From: Spirochaetota bacterium
Lineage (GTDB): Bacteria > Spirochaetota > B62-G9
Assembly (NCBI GenBank): GCA_026990615.1
Contig: JALXDB010000213.1
Coordinates: 1-13,455, forward strand
Length of the DNA: 13,455 nucleotides
Direction: 5' to 3'
Positions 1 through 8,777 of the stretch are shown here, piece after piece. The position numbers were made by a program, and so were the translations under genes. Below the pieces are notes generated by a model. The model saw nothing but the letters and a program-made list of their open reading frames with translations, did no database searches and had not been told where the DNA came from. Each line of letters begins with the position of its first letter. Position 1 is the first letter of the stretch.

Positions 1-2
1 TC

Positions 3-8
3 TATAAT
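3..8 (+). promoter_or_regulatory. Possible -10 element of the V-ATPase operon promoter
   Basis: A perfect TATAAT lies 24 bases before the start codon of the first ATPase gene. Transcription would begin near base 14-15 and give a leader of about 17 bases containing the AGAGGG ribosome binding site (21-26). The matching -35 region lies outside the window, so the promoter cannot be confirmed. A TATAAT by chance is quite possible in A+T-rich DNA. Confidence 0.4.
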
Positions 9-31
9 GATAGAAAATAAAGAGGGTAGAC

Positions 32-346
32 ATGGCAGGTGAAGTTATAAACAGGATAAAAGATGCTGAGAAAGAAGGCGAAAAAATAATTGAGGATGCA
101 AAGAAAGAAGCCAAAAAGATAATTGAAGATGCAAGAAATAAAAGAGATGAGTTTATATCTGAAAAAGACGAGATATTGAAGAAGGATGAAAAAGAGATAG
201 CAGAAATTTATAGCCGCGAAACTGATGAAATGATCAAAAAGCTGGAGGAGGAAAAAAACAGCGAGATAAAAAGTATAGATGAAATGTGCCAGAAAAATAT
301 GGACAGAGTTGTGGAATACATTTCTGAAGCTATAGTAGAGGAATAA
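32..346 (+). CDS. atpH: V/A-type ATPase peripheral stalk subunit H (G/H)
   Basis: This 104-residue protein is nearly all charged coiled coil. It has two copies of KIIEDA (about residues 20-35) with alanines at regular spacing, and long runs of Lys and Glu. That is the pattern of the short stalk subunit called H in archaea and G in Thermus, about 100-110 residues long. It pairs with subunit E as a right-handed coiled-coil heterodimer that forms the peripheral stator linking the A3B3 head to subunit I. It is the first gene of the operon, as in Methanosarcina and Enterococcus. The start is supported by AGAGGG at 21-26. Sequence identity in such coiled coils is weak, so position in the operon carries much of the assignment. 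Confidence 0.88.
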   Translation: MAGEVINRIKDAEKEGEKIIEDAKKEAKKIIEDARNKRDEFISEKDEILKKDEKEIAEIYSRETDEMIKKLEEEKNSEIKSIDEMCQKNMDRVVEYISEAIVEE

Positions 347-393
347 ATTAAATAAATAAAACTGATTATTTTGTTTAATTTGAGGAATGCGAA

Positions 394-2388
394 ATGGCAC
401 TTGATAAATTGGTAAAAGTAGAGGTTACCGCGTACAGCAGTGTAGCAGACCGGTTGCTTGAAGAACTACAGGATTTAACAGTACTTCAAATAGATCCCCA
501 TTCCATAGAGGACTGGGAAAGTGAAAAAGATTATATCGAAAGAGCAGAAGAAAATCTTATTTCCCTGAGATCAAAGCTCCAGCGCTTAAACAGGGCTATG
601 AACTTTCTGGAACCTTTTGCACCTCCAATACCTCTCATTCAGAGATTCGGAGGGGGTCTCCCCGAGTTGGATAAAAAGACTCTCGAAACATCTGTAAAAG
701 AAAAAAAGGCGGAGGATTTTATTGAGAAAGTTATTGAGCTTGAATCGAAGCTGTCGGATATCAGATCAGAAATTAAAGATCTCAATCAGAAAAAAAAGGA
801 AATTGAACCATTAATTCCACTGTCAATTTCCCTTTCAGACCTAAAACTAAAGAGTTCGGGGGTAATAATTTCTAAGCTTGAAAAGGAAGTGTTTGAACAG
901 CTAAAGAGTAGCATCGATTCCCCGTATATCCATGTTGAAGAGATTTCTGATGAGGAAACTGTATATTTCTTGCTCGTTTATCTACTCTCTGAAGAAGACA
1001 GAGTCGAAGACCTGCAGAAAACTTACAGGTTTGAATCTCTTTCACTGCCTGATAGCAATAAAACACCATCTGAATTGATGGAGGAATATAACTCGAAGAT
1101 TGATAAACTGCAGAATGCCCAGACAAACCTTCTTGAAGAAATAAAATCAGTAGCGAAGGATATTGATGTTATCAGATTTTATTTTGATTACCTCAATACA
1201 GAAATCGAAAAGGAGGAGGTAAAGAAGAGGTTTTTCTATACAAAAAAGGTTTTTGTTATCAACGGCTGGATTAAAGAGAGAGATTATCCACAGCTTGAAT
1301 CTCTTATAAAGAGGTACAGAGAGGCTGATGTCAGAATAATAGAGAAGAAAAAGGATGAAGTTCCTCCGGTCGCATATAAAAACAACAAACTGGTTTCACC
1401 TTTTGAACTAATTGTGAATCTTTACTCACCGCCAAATCCAAATGAGATTGATCCCACTCCAATATTAATGCCCTTTTATGCGGTATTTTTTGGAATCTGT
1501 TTAACTGAGGCAGGTTACGGTTTGGTTATAATGCTGCTTACCGCACTGGCATTGTTGATATTGAAACCGAGAGGTGGAAACAGAAAGTTTATCACCCTGT
1601 TTTTTATTCTTGGTGCTTTTACACTTGTAATCGGTGCCCTTATAGGAACTGTATTCGGTATAAACTTTGACAACCTTCCCGAGAATTTAGCATGGCTTAA
1701 AAGGGCGAGATACAAGATAATGATATTTGATTCATCAAAAGATGTCTTAACATTTTTTGCTCTATCGCTTGCACTCGGTGTAATACACCTGATTACCGGT
1801 TATCTGATAAAGATATATATGTTGATACGGGATGGGGATTGGGTTGAAGCAGTCTGTGATCATCTGCCGTGGGTTTTCCTGCTGCTATCCCCGGTACCGA
1901 AGGTCCTTGAAAAAGCTATGCCACAAAATAAGGCATTTTTAGATATGGTCTTCTACGCTCTTGTGGGGCTCTGGGCTGGGATTCTGCTCTTCTTCTCAGA
2001 ACGCAGCACCCTCAATCCAATTAAAAGAATTGGAAAGGGATTATTTACCCTCTACGGGGTATCGGGAGTTCTGGCGGATGTTTTATCCTACTCCAGATTG
2101 CTTGCCCTTGGCCTGGCTACAGGGGTTATAGCAGGAGTAATGAACACACTTGCAAAGATGGTAAAACAGATGCCTGTAATTGGAATTGTCGGTTTTTTCC
2201 TTGTCCTGATAGGCGGTCATATGTTTAACCTGCTGATAAGCGGATTGGGGGCTTTTGTTCATTCAATAAGATTGCAGTTTATGGAGTTCTTTACCAAGTT
2301 CTATACAGGCGAGGGTGTTTTGTTTGAGCCTTTTTCTGAAAAGAGAAAGTTTACGTTTAAACCTGTTTCTCAGACGAAAAAGGGTTGA
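394..2388 (+). CDS. ntpI: V/A-type ATPase membrane subunit I (a subunit)
   Basis: This is the stator subunit that carries the two ion half-channels facing the K ring. Residues 1 to about 345 form the cytoplasmic arm, with coiled-coil stretches near 95-135 and 225-285. From about 350 on come hydrophobic membrane helices, starting with the segment containing FGICLTEAGYGL. The essential channel arginine is R568 in SYSRLLALGLA, and a second conserved arginine is R626 in HSIRLQ. The C-terminus FYTGEGVLFEPF is typical of the family. The length of 664 residues is normal. The start is supported by GAGGA at 382-386, eight bases upstream. It follows H by 47 bases and is followed by an unusually long 91-base leader before K. 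The a subunit is the partner that sees the ion bound in K. Confidence 0.97.
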   Translation: MALDKLVKVEVTAYSSVADRLLEELQDLTVLQIDPHSIEDWESEKDYIERAEENLISLRSKLQRLNRAMNFLEPFAPPIPLIQRFGGGLPELDKKTLETSVKEKKAEDFIEKVIELESKLSDIRSEIKDLNQKKKEIEPLIPLSISLSDLKLKSSGVIISKLEKEVFEQLKSSIDSPYIHVEEISDEETVYFLLVYLLSEEDRVEDLQKTYRFESLSLPDSNKTPSELMEEYNSKIDKLQNAQTNLLEEIKSVAKDIDVIRFYFDYLNTEIEKEEVKKRFFYTKKVFVINGWIKERDYPQLESLIKRYREADVRIIEKKKDEVPPVAYKNNKLVSPFELIVNLYSPPNPNEIDPTPILMPFYAVFFGICLTEAGYGLVIMLLTALALLILKPRGGNRKFITLFFILGAFTLVIGALIGTVFGINFDNLPENLAWLKRARYKIMIFDSSKDVLTFFALSLALGVIHLITGYLIKIYMLIRDGDWVEAVCDHLPWVFLLLSPVPKVLEKAMPQNKAFLDMVFYALVGLWAGILLFFSERSTLNPIKRIGKGLFTLYGVSGVLADVLSYSRLLALGLATGVIAGVMNTLAKMVKQMPVIGIVGFFLVLIGGHMFNLLISGLGAFVHSIRLQFMEFFTKFYTGEGVLFEPFSEKRKFTFKPVSQTKKG

Positions 2389-2405
2389 TAAATAGTTTAA
2401 TATTT

Positions 2406-2427
2406 CTGTAAGCAAAAAGTGCTACAG
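2406..2427 (+). other. Hairpin in the I-K intergenic leader
   Basis: CTGTAAGC and GCTACAG pair as a seven-base-pair stem with one bulged A and a seven-base loop (AAAAAGT). It lies 18 bases after the subunit I stop. The following bases GGGTTTGATATTTT are only partly T-rich, so it is not a convincing terminator. It could be an RNA-stability or processing element that separates the level of K from that of I. Function is inferred only. Confidence 0.35.
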
Positions 2428-2439
2428 GGTTTGATATTT

Positions 2440-2445
2440 TATAAT
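2440..2445 (+). promoter_or_regulatory. Possible internal -10 element before subunit K
   Basis: A perfect TATAAT occurs 35 bases before the K start codon. It also lies within a short inverted repeat, TTTGAT (2430-2435) and ATCAAA (2444-2449). No recognisable -35 box occurs at 16-18 bases upstream, and there is no extended TG motif, so promoter activity is uncertain. Confidence 0.22.
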
Positions 2446-2467
2446 CAAAAATAAATGAACATATCGC

Positions 2468-2474
2468 AAGGAGG
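2468..2474 (+). promoter_or_regulatory. Strong ribosome binding site of subunit K
   Basis: AAGGAGG, near-perfect to the anti-Shine-Dalgarno, sits five bases before the K start. It is the strongest such site in the operon. This fits the need for about ten copies of K per enzyme against one copy of most stalk subunits. Confidence 0.75.
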
Positions 2475-2479
2475 ATAAC

Positions 2480-2953
2480 ATGAATATCGGTCTATTTTTG
2501 GCCATTGCAGGTGCAGCTCTGGCAGTAGCTCTTTCAGGAACAGGATCTGCTAAGGGTATTGGACTCGCAGCAACAGCCGCATCCGGGGCAATGACTGAGG
2601 ATCCAAAGAAGTTTGGTAAATTCATTCTGCTGGTAGCTCTTCCCGGTACACAGGGTATATACGGCTTTGTTATGGGATTTTTAACAATCCAGAAGATTGG
2701 GTTGCTCGGTGGCCAAATTGTGAATTTAAACGTATGGCAGGGATTAAACGTATTCTTTATGAATCTCCCAATTGCTATAGCCGGTCTGTTCTCGGCAATT
2801 CATCAGGGAAAGGTCTGTGCAGGAGGTATTAACCTGATATCCAAGCAGGAAGCTGAAATGGGAAAAGCACTGGTTATGGGCGTTTTAGTAGAGTTTTATG
2901 CTGTTCTTGGTTTACTGGTATCTATATTTGTATGGCTCTTTCTTAAGTTTTAA
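2480..2953 (+). CDS. ntpK: V/A-type ATPase proteolipid subunit K (Na+-type rotor ring)
   Basis: This 157-residue, very hydrophobic protein has four membrane helices formed by two fused hairpins: the 16-kDa proteolipid type rather than the 8-kDa type. It builds the rotor ring that binds and carries ions. The first hairpin has LPGTQGIYGF (54-63), with Gln58 where a carboxylate might be. The second has HQGKVCAGGI (108-117) and the ion-binding Glu138 in LVEFYAVLG. The residues that coordinate Na+ in Enterococcus hirae NtpK (Leu61, Thr64, Gln65, Gln110, Glu139, with Tyr68 hydrogen-bonded to the glutamate) are matched here by L54, T57, Q58, Q109, E138 and Y61. Na+ transport is therefore predicted, not shown. 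With one carboxylate per four helices, the ring has a low ion-to-ATP ratio, which is usual for pumps. Confidence 0.96.
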   Translation: MNIGLFLAIAGAALAVALSGTGSAKGIGLAATAASGAMTEDPKKFGKFILLVALPGTQGIYGFVMGFLTIQKIGLLGGQIVNLNVWQGLNVFFMNLPIAIAGLFSAIHQGKVCAGGINLISKQEAEMGKALVMGVLVEFYAVLGLLVSIFVWLFLKF

Positions 2954-2989
2954 TAGAAAGAAGTATAACAAAGCTAACTGGAGTAAAAA

Positions 2990-3574
2990 ATGTCCGTTGA
3001 AGGTATTATCGAAAGAATTTTAGCCGATGCACGGAGTGAGGCTGATAAGATATTGAACAACGCAAAACAGGAAGCAAAAAATATAGAAGAGGATTTAAAG
3101 AAAGAAGCAGAAGAATACTATAAAAAGCAGAAAGAAAATCTGGATTATCATTACAGAAGGGAAAAAGAGAAGGCCATACTCAACAAACGCCTTGAAAATA
3201 GAAAAGAACTGTTAAAAGAGAGGCAGAAATGGCTAAACGATGCCTTTAATAAAGCATACAAAAGACTTGTTGACCAGCCAATGGATGAGTACAGCGGATT
3301 GTTAAAAAAGCTTATACCGAAAGTATCGGCAGCAAAAGATGAAGAGATTGTTTTTGGTAAAAAGGGTAAGGATGAAGAGCTTAAAAAAATTGTTGATTCA
3401 TTGAACAGCGAGTTAAAATCCAGTTTTAAGATTTCTAAAGAGAGGGGAGATTTTGAGTGGGGTTTTGTTTTAAAAAAGGGAAAGATAGAAACCAGCATGA
3501 CAATTGACAGCTTGTTTAAGTATAAACGTGATGAGTTAGAACAAAAGGCATGGGAGATGTTTAATGCTTCTTAG
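2990..3574 (+). CDS. ntpE: V/A-type ATPase peripheral stalk subunit E
   Basis: Subunit E is the long partner of subunit H in the stator stalk. Residues 1 to about 105 are a highly charged coiled coil opening with IIERILADARSEADKIL, typical of E. Residues from about 110 to 194 form the globular part that caps the top of the A3B3 head. The length of 194 residues is normal for the family. The start is supported by GGAG at 2980-2983. The last 11 bases overlap the start of subunit C, implying translational coupling. Confidence 0.93.
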   Translation: MSVEGIIERILADARSEADKILNNAKQEAKNIEEDLKKEAEEYYKKQKENLDYHYRREKEKAILNKRLENRKELLKERQKWLNDAFNKAYKRLVDQPMDEYSGLLKKLIPKVSAAKDEEIVFGKKGKDEELKKIVDSLNSELKSSFKISKERGDFEWGFVLKKGKIETSMTIDSLFKYKRDELEQKAWEMFNAS

Positions 3575-4583
3575 TACTCCAGAGTTTACAGAAAACAGCG
3601 AATACGGTTTTGCCGTAGCAAGGGTTAGAGCACTGGAAACTAAACTGATAGATTCTACCGGTGTGGGGCAGTTAATTTCGGCTCCGGAGGACAGATTCTA
3701 TGCCCTGCTTTCGGAACTATCCGGAATAGATATAAAAGAAGAGGATACGGTTTCAGAGGTATTGGACAAGATTGAATGGAGATTGACGCAGACCTATTAT
3801 CTTGTAAAAGATTTAATAATAGAAGATGAATACAAACGCCTTATCTCAATAGGGTACGACTACGAACTTCTAAAACTTATCCTAAAAGAGAAAAGAGGGA
3901 ATTTTACAGGGAGCTACAAGCATACATCTTTAAGATCAAACTATACCTACCCTGTAATGAAGTCTCTAATTGAAGCCGGCAGCTTTCTGGACCTGGGACC
4001 GGGTATATCTGAAGCGTTTAAGTCGGTGGAAGGGGCCAGGGAACTGACGGGCGGTCAGATCGATACAATATGCGACAGGTTCTACTATAGAGAGATTTTT
4101 GAGATTCTTAATGATCTCCCTAATGAATTTATTGAAGGATATTACAGAAGAAAAATTGATATTGCAAACTTCATAACAGCTTTAAGGTTAAAGCTTCAGG
4201 GGAAAAAGAGAAGTGCCATAAACCAGAGTTTTATAGAAGGCGGTTCTATTGGTATAGAGCATTTCGAGGATGGTTTTGATCTAAATATTGACGCCTTTAT
4301 TCAGAGTATGGCATTTTCGTGGTTTTCCAGTGTGACCGGCGCTATTCCTAAGGGACAGGGAGATGATGAATCTGCCATTGCCCTTATAGAAAGAGCTCTT
4401 GATGAACACCTGTTGAGGTATGTAAAAGAGAGCATGTATGTAACCTTTGGGATTGAACCCGTGATATCATATCTGTGGAAAGTGGAATCCGAAACTAAGA
4501 ACTTAAGGTTAATTGTGCTGTCAAGATACTCTGGGGTACCTGCAGCAGAAATCAAAACAAATGTGAGGGGTTTAAATGAGTAG
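3564..4583 (+). CDS. ntpC: V/A-type ATPase subunit C (rotor socket)
   Basis: Subunit C (equivalent to eukaryotic subunit d) is the funnel-shaped all-helical socket that joins the central shaft D/F to the K ring. The 339 residues include the family pattern of repeated helical thirds with Tyr/Arg-rich segments such as FYYREIFEILNDLP and DIANFITALRLKLQGK. No catalytic residues are expected. The start codon lies inside the end of the E gene (11-base overlap), and its stop overlaps F by eight bases, so E, C and F are probably translated as a coupled set. Identification rests on these motifs and on operon position. Confidence 0.93.
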   Translation: MLLSTPEFTENSEYGFAVARVRALETKLIDSTGVGQLISAPEDRFYALLSELSGIDIKEEDTVSEVLDKIEWRLTQTYYLVKDLIIEDEYKRLISIGYDYELLKLILKEKRGNFTGSYKHTSLRSNYTYPVMKSLIEAGSFLDLGPGISEAFKSVEGARELTGGQIDTICDRFYYREIFEILNDLPNEFIEGYYRRKIDIANFITALRLKLQGKKRSAINQSFIEGGSIGIEHFEDGFDLNIDAFIQSMAFSWFSSVTGAIPKGQGDDESAIALIERALDEHLLRYVKESMYVTFGIEPVISYLWKVESETKNLRLIVLSRYSGVPAAEIKTNVRGLNE

Positions 4584-4896
4584 TATCGCTGTTCTGGGAG
4601 AGGAGAGAAATGTTTTAGGATTCAAACCGTTTGGTGTCGATGTTTATCTTTTCTATGAGAGGGATAAAGACCCAGAAGAGTGGTTTAAAGATATTCTAAA
4701 AAAGAAATACGAGCTTATAATTGTTACAGAATCTGTAGCAGAAAAGATAAAAACTCAGATCGATGAGCTGTGGGAGAAAGAACTCCCCGTTGTTTTAACA
4801 ATAAGAGGACTGGGCGAGAAGGCCAGAACCTCATTTGATAGATTAAGAAAACTAGTAATTAAAGCTGTTGGAGCAGACCTATTAAAGGAGAGTTAG
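4576..4896 (+). CDS. ntpF: V/A-type ATPase subunit F (central shaft)
   Basis: This 106-residue subunit binds subunit D in the central rotor and can modulate ATPase activity. It shows the usual small alternating alpha/beta arrangement: [19 protein letters not shown] at the start, [11 protein letters not shown] at about 49-59, then [13 protein letters not shown] at about 74-86, and a C-terminal helix from about 88 on that packs on D. It begins with ATGAGTAG, the eight bases shared with the end of C, and ends one base before A. The same subunit is called NtpG in Enterococcus hirae. Confidence 0.93.
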   Translation: MSSIAVLGEERNVLGFKPFGVDVYLFYERDKDPEEWFKDILKKKYELIIVTESVAEKIKTQIDELWEKELPVVLTIRGLGEKARTSFDRLRKLVIKAVGADLLKES

Positions 4897-4897
4897 T

Positions 4898-6670
4898 ATG
4901 GATCAGGGTAGAATTATTAAAGTTGCAGGCCCTCTTGTAGTTGCATCAAATATGCAGAATGCAAAGATCTATGATGTAGTTAAAGTTAGCGATAAAAAGT
5001 TGATGGGCGAAGTTATTGAGATGCGCGGAGATGAAGCATCAATCCAGGTTTATGAAGAAACAAGCGGTATAGGGGTCGGAGAGCCTGTATATCTCACCGG
5101 TGAACCGTTATCGGTGGAGCTGGGCCCCGGATTGATCCAATCTATATATGATGGAGTTCAGAGGCCTCTCGAAAAGATTCAGGAGGTTGCAGGAGACCTT
5201 ATAACTCGAGGAATCGAGCTTCCAGGATTGAGCAGAGACAAGGTATGGGAGTTTAAGGCTACAAGAAAAGCCGGGGATAAAGTCCAGGAGGGAGACATCA
5301 TCGGTACAGTTAAGGAAACTGTGCTTGTTGATCATAAAATTATGGTCCCGCCCGGGATCAATGGAGTAATAAAAAAGATAGAAGATGGAAATTACAAAGT
5401 AACCGACGTGGTTGCGGTTATAGAGTCGGATGATGGGAAGGATGTTGAAATTACCCTGATGCAGAGGTGGCCTGTAAGAAAACCGAGGCCGTATATCGAA
5501 AAACTGTCTCCCGATGAACCCCTTGCAACAGGACAGAGGGTTATTGACGCTTTCTTTCCAATAAGTAAGGGTGGAACGGCATGTGTACCGGGTCCCTTTG
5601 GAAGTGGTAAGACAGTAGTGCAGCACCAGCTGGCGAAATGGGCCGATGCCCAGATAATAGTTTATGTAGGATGCGGGGAAAGGGGAAATGAGATGACCGA
5701 TGTTTTAATGGAGTTCCCCGAACTGAAAGACCCACATTCCGGCGAGCCTTTGATGCTGAGGACCATACTCATCGCAAACACATCCAATATGCCCGTTGCT
5801 GCAAGGGAAGCATCGGTGTATACGGGTATTACAATTGCAGAGTACTACAGGGATATGGGATATTCCGTGGCTTTGATGGCTGACTCTACATCCAGATGGG
5901 CTGAGGCGATGAGAGAAATGTCAGGAAGGCTCGAGGAGATGCCGGGCGAAGAGGGATACCCGGCCTACATGGGTACAAGAATTGCTGAGTTCTACGAAAG
6001 AGCCGGAAAAGTAAGGACTCTTGGTTCCGATAACAGAATCGGAGCTTTAAGTGCAATAGGGGCTGTATCTCCTCCAGGAGGTGACCTTTCTGATCCAGTT
6101 GTACAGGCAACCCTTAGAGTTGTAAAGGTCTTCTGGAGTCTTGAAGATAAACTGGCCTACAGAAGGCACTTTCCTGCAATAAGCTGGCTTACCAGTTATT
6201 CTCTGTACGTACCGAATCTCGAAAAATATTTTGAGACTAAGCTTGGAAGGATATGGCTGGAAAACATTAACAGGGCAATGTCGATTCTACAGCAGGAGGC
6301 AGAACTGGAGGAGATTGTAAGGCTTGTTGGACTTGATGCTCTTTCTCCTGAAAATAGGTTAGTTATGGAAACCGCTAAATCCATAAGAGAGGATTTTCTG
6401 CACCAGAATGCATTCCATGAGATAGATACATATACATCCTACGATAAGATGTCAAAGATGATGGAAATAATCATGCTGTTTCATGATTTGGCAGAAGATG
6501 CTTTGAAGAACAACGTTTCTATAATTGACATTTCGGAGCTGCCCGTAAGAGAAAAAATTGCCAGAATGAAGTTTATTCCTGAAAACAGAATTGAAGAGTT
6601 TGACTCTTTGAAAAATGAAATAGAAAGATCATTTAAAGAACTAAAAGAGAAGGTAATAGCGGAGGCTTAA
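4898..6670 (+). CDS. ntpA: V/A-type ATPase catalytic subunit A
   Basis: This is the ATP-hydrolysing subunit, three copies of which alternate with B in the head. The order is an N-terminal beta barrel (1 to about 70), the A-specific bulge or non-homologous region (about 110-190), the nucleotide-binding domain (about 200-430) and a helical C-terminus. The P-loop is GPFGSGKT (232-239, Lys238). The catalytic glutamate is E261 in [13 protein letters not shown], and the Walker B aspartate is D329 in [13 protein letters not shown]. The length of 590 residues is normal. The start is supported by AAGGAG at 4885-4890. It begins one base after F and directly abuts B. All residues needed for catalysis are present, so the enzyme should be active. 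Confidence 0.98.
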   Translation: MDQGRIIKVAGPLVVASNMQNAKIYDVVKVSDKKLMGEVIEMRGDEASIQVYEETSGIGVGEPVYLTGEPLSVELGPGLIQSIYDGVQRPLEKIQEVAGDLITRGIELPGLSRDKVWEFKATRKAGDKVQEGDIIGTVKETVLVDHKIMVPPGINGVIKKIEDGNYKVTDVVAVIESDDGKDVEITLMQRWPVRKPRPYIEKLSPDEPLATGQRVIDAFFPISKGGTACVPGPFGSGKTVVQHQLAKWADAQIIVYVGCGERGNEMTDVLMEFPELKDPHSGEPLMLRTILIANTSNMPVAAREASVYTGITIAEYYRDMGYSVALMADSTSRWAEAMREMSGRLEEMPGEEGYPAYMGTRIAEFYERAGKVRTLGSDNRIGALSAIGAVSPPGGDLSDPVVQATLRVVKVFWSLEDKLAYRRHFPAISWLTSYSLYVPNLEKYFETKLGRIWLENINRAMSILQQEAELEEIVRLVGLDALSPENRLVMETAKSIREDFLHQNAFHEIDTYTSYDKMSKMMEIIMLFHDLAEDALKNNVSIIDISELPVREKIARMKFIPENRIEEFDSLKNEIERSFKELKEKVIAEA

Positions 6671-8068
6671 ATGATTAAGGAATACAATACAATCAGAGAA
6701 GTTGCCGGCCCACTTATGCTTGTTGAAGAGGTAGAAGGGGCAAAATATGAAGAGCTTGTTGAGATTGAACTCCCGAATGGAGAAATAAGAAACGGCCGAG
6801 TCCTGGAAGTTGACAGGGACAGGGCACTTATCCAGCTATTTGAAGGAGTAACAGGGGTTAACGTTTTTCAGACAAAGGTAAGGTTTAAAGGGAAGGGAAT
6901 GGAGCTGGATGTGTCCGAAGATATTCTTGGACGTATTTTTGATGGGCAGGGAAGACCGATTGACAAAGGGCCGAAGATAATACCGGAAAAAAGACTTGAT
7001 ATTAATTCAGCTCCTATTAACCCGTACGCCAGGGATTATCCATCGGAGTTCATTCAAACCGGATTTTCAACCATAGACGGTCTTAATACCCTTGTTAGAG
7101 GCCAGAAGCTTCCGATCTTCTCGGGGAGTGGTCTTCCCCATTCAAAGATGGCCGCTCAAATAGCAAGGCAGGCAAAAGTACTGGGAAAGGAGGAGGAGTT
7201 TGCTGTTGTTTTTGCAGCTATGGGAATCACTTTTGAGGAGGCCCAGTACTTTATCCAGAACTTTCAGGATACAGGTGCTATTGAGAGAACGGTAATGTTC
7301 GTTAATTTGGCCTCCGATCCGGCTATAGAGAGAATTGCAACTCCTAGATTGGCTCTGACTGCTGCAGAATATCTTGCTTTCGATAAGGATATGCATGTTC
7401 TCGTTATCCTGACAGATATGACCAACTACTGCGAAGCCCTGAGGGAAGTTTCTGCTGCAAGGCAGGAGGTGCCCGGAAGAAGAGGTTATCCGGGTTATCT
7501 TTACACAGACCTGTCCACCATCTATGAGAGGGCGGGAAGAATCAGGGGAAAGAAGGGTTCAATAACCCAGATCCCAATTTTAACAATGCCAGAAGATGAT
7601 AAAACACATCCAATCCCCGATTTAACCGGGTACATCACTGAAGGGCAGATAGTCCTTTCGCGTGCTATGCACAGAAGAGGTATATATCCGCCCGTAGATG
7701 TTTTACAGTCGCTTTCAAGATTAAAGGACAAAGGTATAGGTCCCGGAAAAACGAGAGAAGACCATGCGGATGTCTTTAACCAGCTTTTTGCAGCGTATGC
7801 AAGGGGTCTGGAAGCCCGCGAATTGGAAGTTATTCTGGGAGAAGCTGCTCTATCCGATATAGATAGAATCTTTTACAGATTTGCCGAGAATTTTGAGCAG
7901 AGATACATTGCACAGGGTGAAGATGAGGATAGAAGTATTGAACAGACACTTGATCTGGGATGGGAGCTTCTTTCAGCGCTGCCAACTATTGAATTGAAGA
8001 GAATAAGACCCGAGTTTATCGAAAAGTATCTGCCGAGATTTAAAAAGAAAGAAGAATCAGGAGATTAA
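6671..8068 (+). CDS. ntpB: V/A-type ATPase regulatory subunit B
   Basis: This is the non-catalytic head subunit. It has the ATPase fold but, as expected, no P-loop: the place is taken by SGSGLPHSK (151-159). It supplies an arginine to the catalytic site at the A-B interface; the candidate is R350 in [12 protein letters not shown]. Other family signatures are [28 protein letters not shown] and [21 protein letters not shown] (split here as RRGYPGYLY and [11 protein letters not shown]). The length of 465 residues is normal. The start is the base after the stop of A, with GGAGG at 6661-6665 inside the end of A, so A and B are tightly coupled, as their 3:3 ratio requires. Confidence 0.98.
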   Translation: MIKEYNTIREVAGPLMLVEEVEGAKYEELVEIELPNGEIRNGRVLEVDRDRALIQLFEGVTGVNVFQTKVRFKGKGMELDVSEDILGRIFDGQGRPIDKGPKIIPEKRLDINSAPINPYARDYPSEFIQTGFSTIDGLNTLVRGQKLPIFSGSGLPHSKMAAQIARQAKVLGKEEEFAVVFAAMGITFEEAQYFIQNFQDTGAIERTVMFVNLASDPAIERIATPRLALTAAEYLAFDKDMHVLVILTDMTNYCEALREVSAARQEVPGRRGYPGYLYTDLSTIYERAGRIRGKKGSITQIPILTMPEDDKTHPIPDLTGYITEGQIVLSRAMHRRGIYPPVDVLQSLSRLKDKGIGPGKTREDHADVFNQLFAAYARGLEARELEVILGEAALSDIDRIFYRFAENFEQRYIAQGEDEDRSIEQTLDLGWELLSALPTIELKRIRPEFIEKYLPRFKKKEESGD

Positions 8069-8073
8069 GGCTA

Positions 8074-8733
8074 ATGAAGCTTGATGTTAATCCTACAAGA
8101 ATGGAACTTCTCAGATTGAAGAAGAGGCTTGTCCTTGCGAAAAGAGGGCATAAACTCTTAAAGGATAAACAGGATGAACTTGTCAGGAACTTCCTCTCTA
8201 TTATTGAGGATACGAAAAGGTTGAGGATTGAGATAGATAACGAGATAGAGTCTGTTTTTCAGAGTTATTCACTCGCCGAGGGGATTGTTGGGGGAGAGGT
8301 AATTGAAAATCTTTTCGCCATACCCTCTGCTAAAACAAAGCTTAAATCAGAAACGAGAAAGATAATGAATCTAAAAGTTCCAAAGTTCACAGTGGAGATT
8401 GAAGGAGATCCCTACGAATACGGAAAAGCGGTGAGTTCGGTGCTTGTGGATAACTCCGTTAAGAGATTTGGAAACCTTCTCCAGTCTCTATTAAAACTTG
8501 CAGAACTTGAAAAAACATCAATTCTTCTGGCAGAGGAAATAGAAAAAACGAGAAGAAGGGTAAATGCTTTAGAGTATATCCTTATACCTAACCTTACCGA
8601 GACAATCAAATATATAACAATGAAGTTGTCGGAAATGGAGAGATCAAATCTTACCCGTATTATGAAAGTAAAAGAAATGATACAGCAGAAGAGGGAGGAA
8701 TCAATGCTGGATAGAAGAAGCAGTCAGGTTTGA
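8074..8733 (+). CDS. ntpD: V/A-type ATPase subunit D (central shaft)
   Basis: Subunit D is the rotating axle inside the A3B3 head, bound to F and seated on C. It carries the family N-terminus NPTRMELLRLKKRLVLAKRG (6-25), followed by GHKLLKDKQDELV. The long N- and C-terminal helices pair as an antiparallel coiled coil; the C-terminal one includes TRRRVNALEYILIPNLTETI at about 159-178. The length of 219 residues is normal. AGGAG at 8059-8063 supports the start, five bases after B. It is the last gene of the operon. Only 44 bases separate its stop from the end of the converging lipoprotein gene, and no terminator hairpin is visible there. Confidence 0.95.
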   Translation: MKLDVNPTRMELLRLKKRLVLAKRGHKLLKDKQDELVRNFLSIIEDTKRLRIEIDNEIESVFQSYSLAEGIVGGEVIENLFAIPSAKTKLKSETRKIMNLKVPKFTVEIEGDPYEYGKAVSSVLVDNSVKRFGNLLQSLLKLAELEKTSILLAEEIEKTRRRVNALEYILIPNLTETIKYITMKLSEMERSNLTRIMKVKEMIQQKREESMLDRRSSQV

Positions 8734-8777
8734 TATTAGTTTTATCTGAAAATGTATAGAGTAGGATGTTCAGGGGT

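Noticed and set aside
2..400. 132-residue minus-strand open frame rich in Phe, Tyr and Leu
   Set aside because: It is the antisense shadow of the Lys/Glu-rich coiled-coil subunit H, whose AAA and GAA codons read as TTT and TTC on the other strand. It has no ribosome binding site and no family pattern.
5108..5626. 172-residue minus-strand open frame inside subunit A
   Set aside because: It overlaps the strongly conserved catalytic subunit gene entirely and resembles no protein family; a shadow frame.
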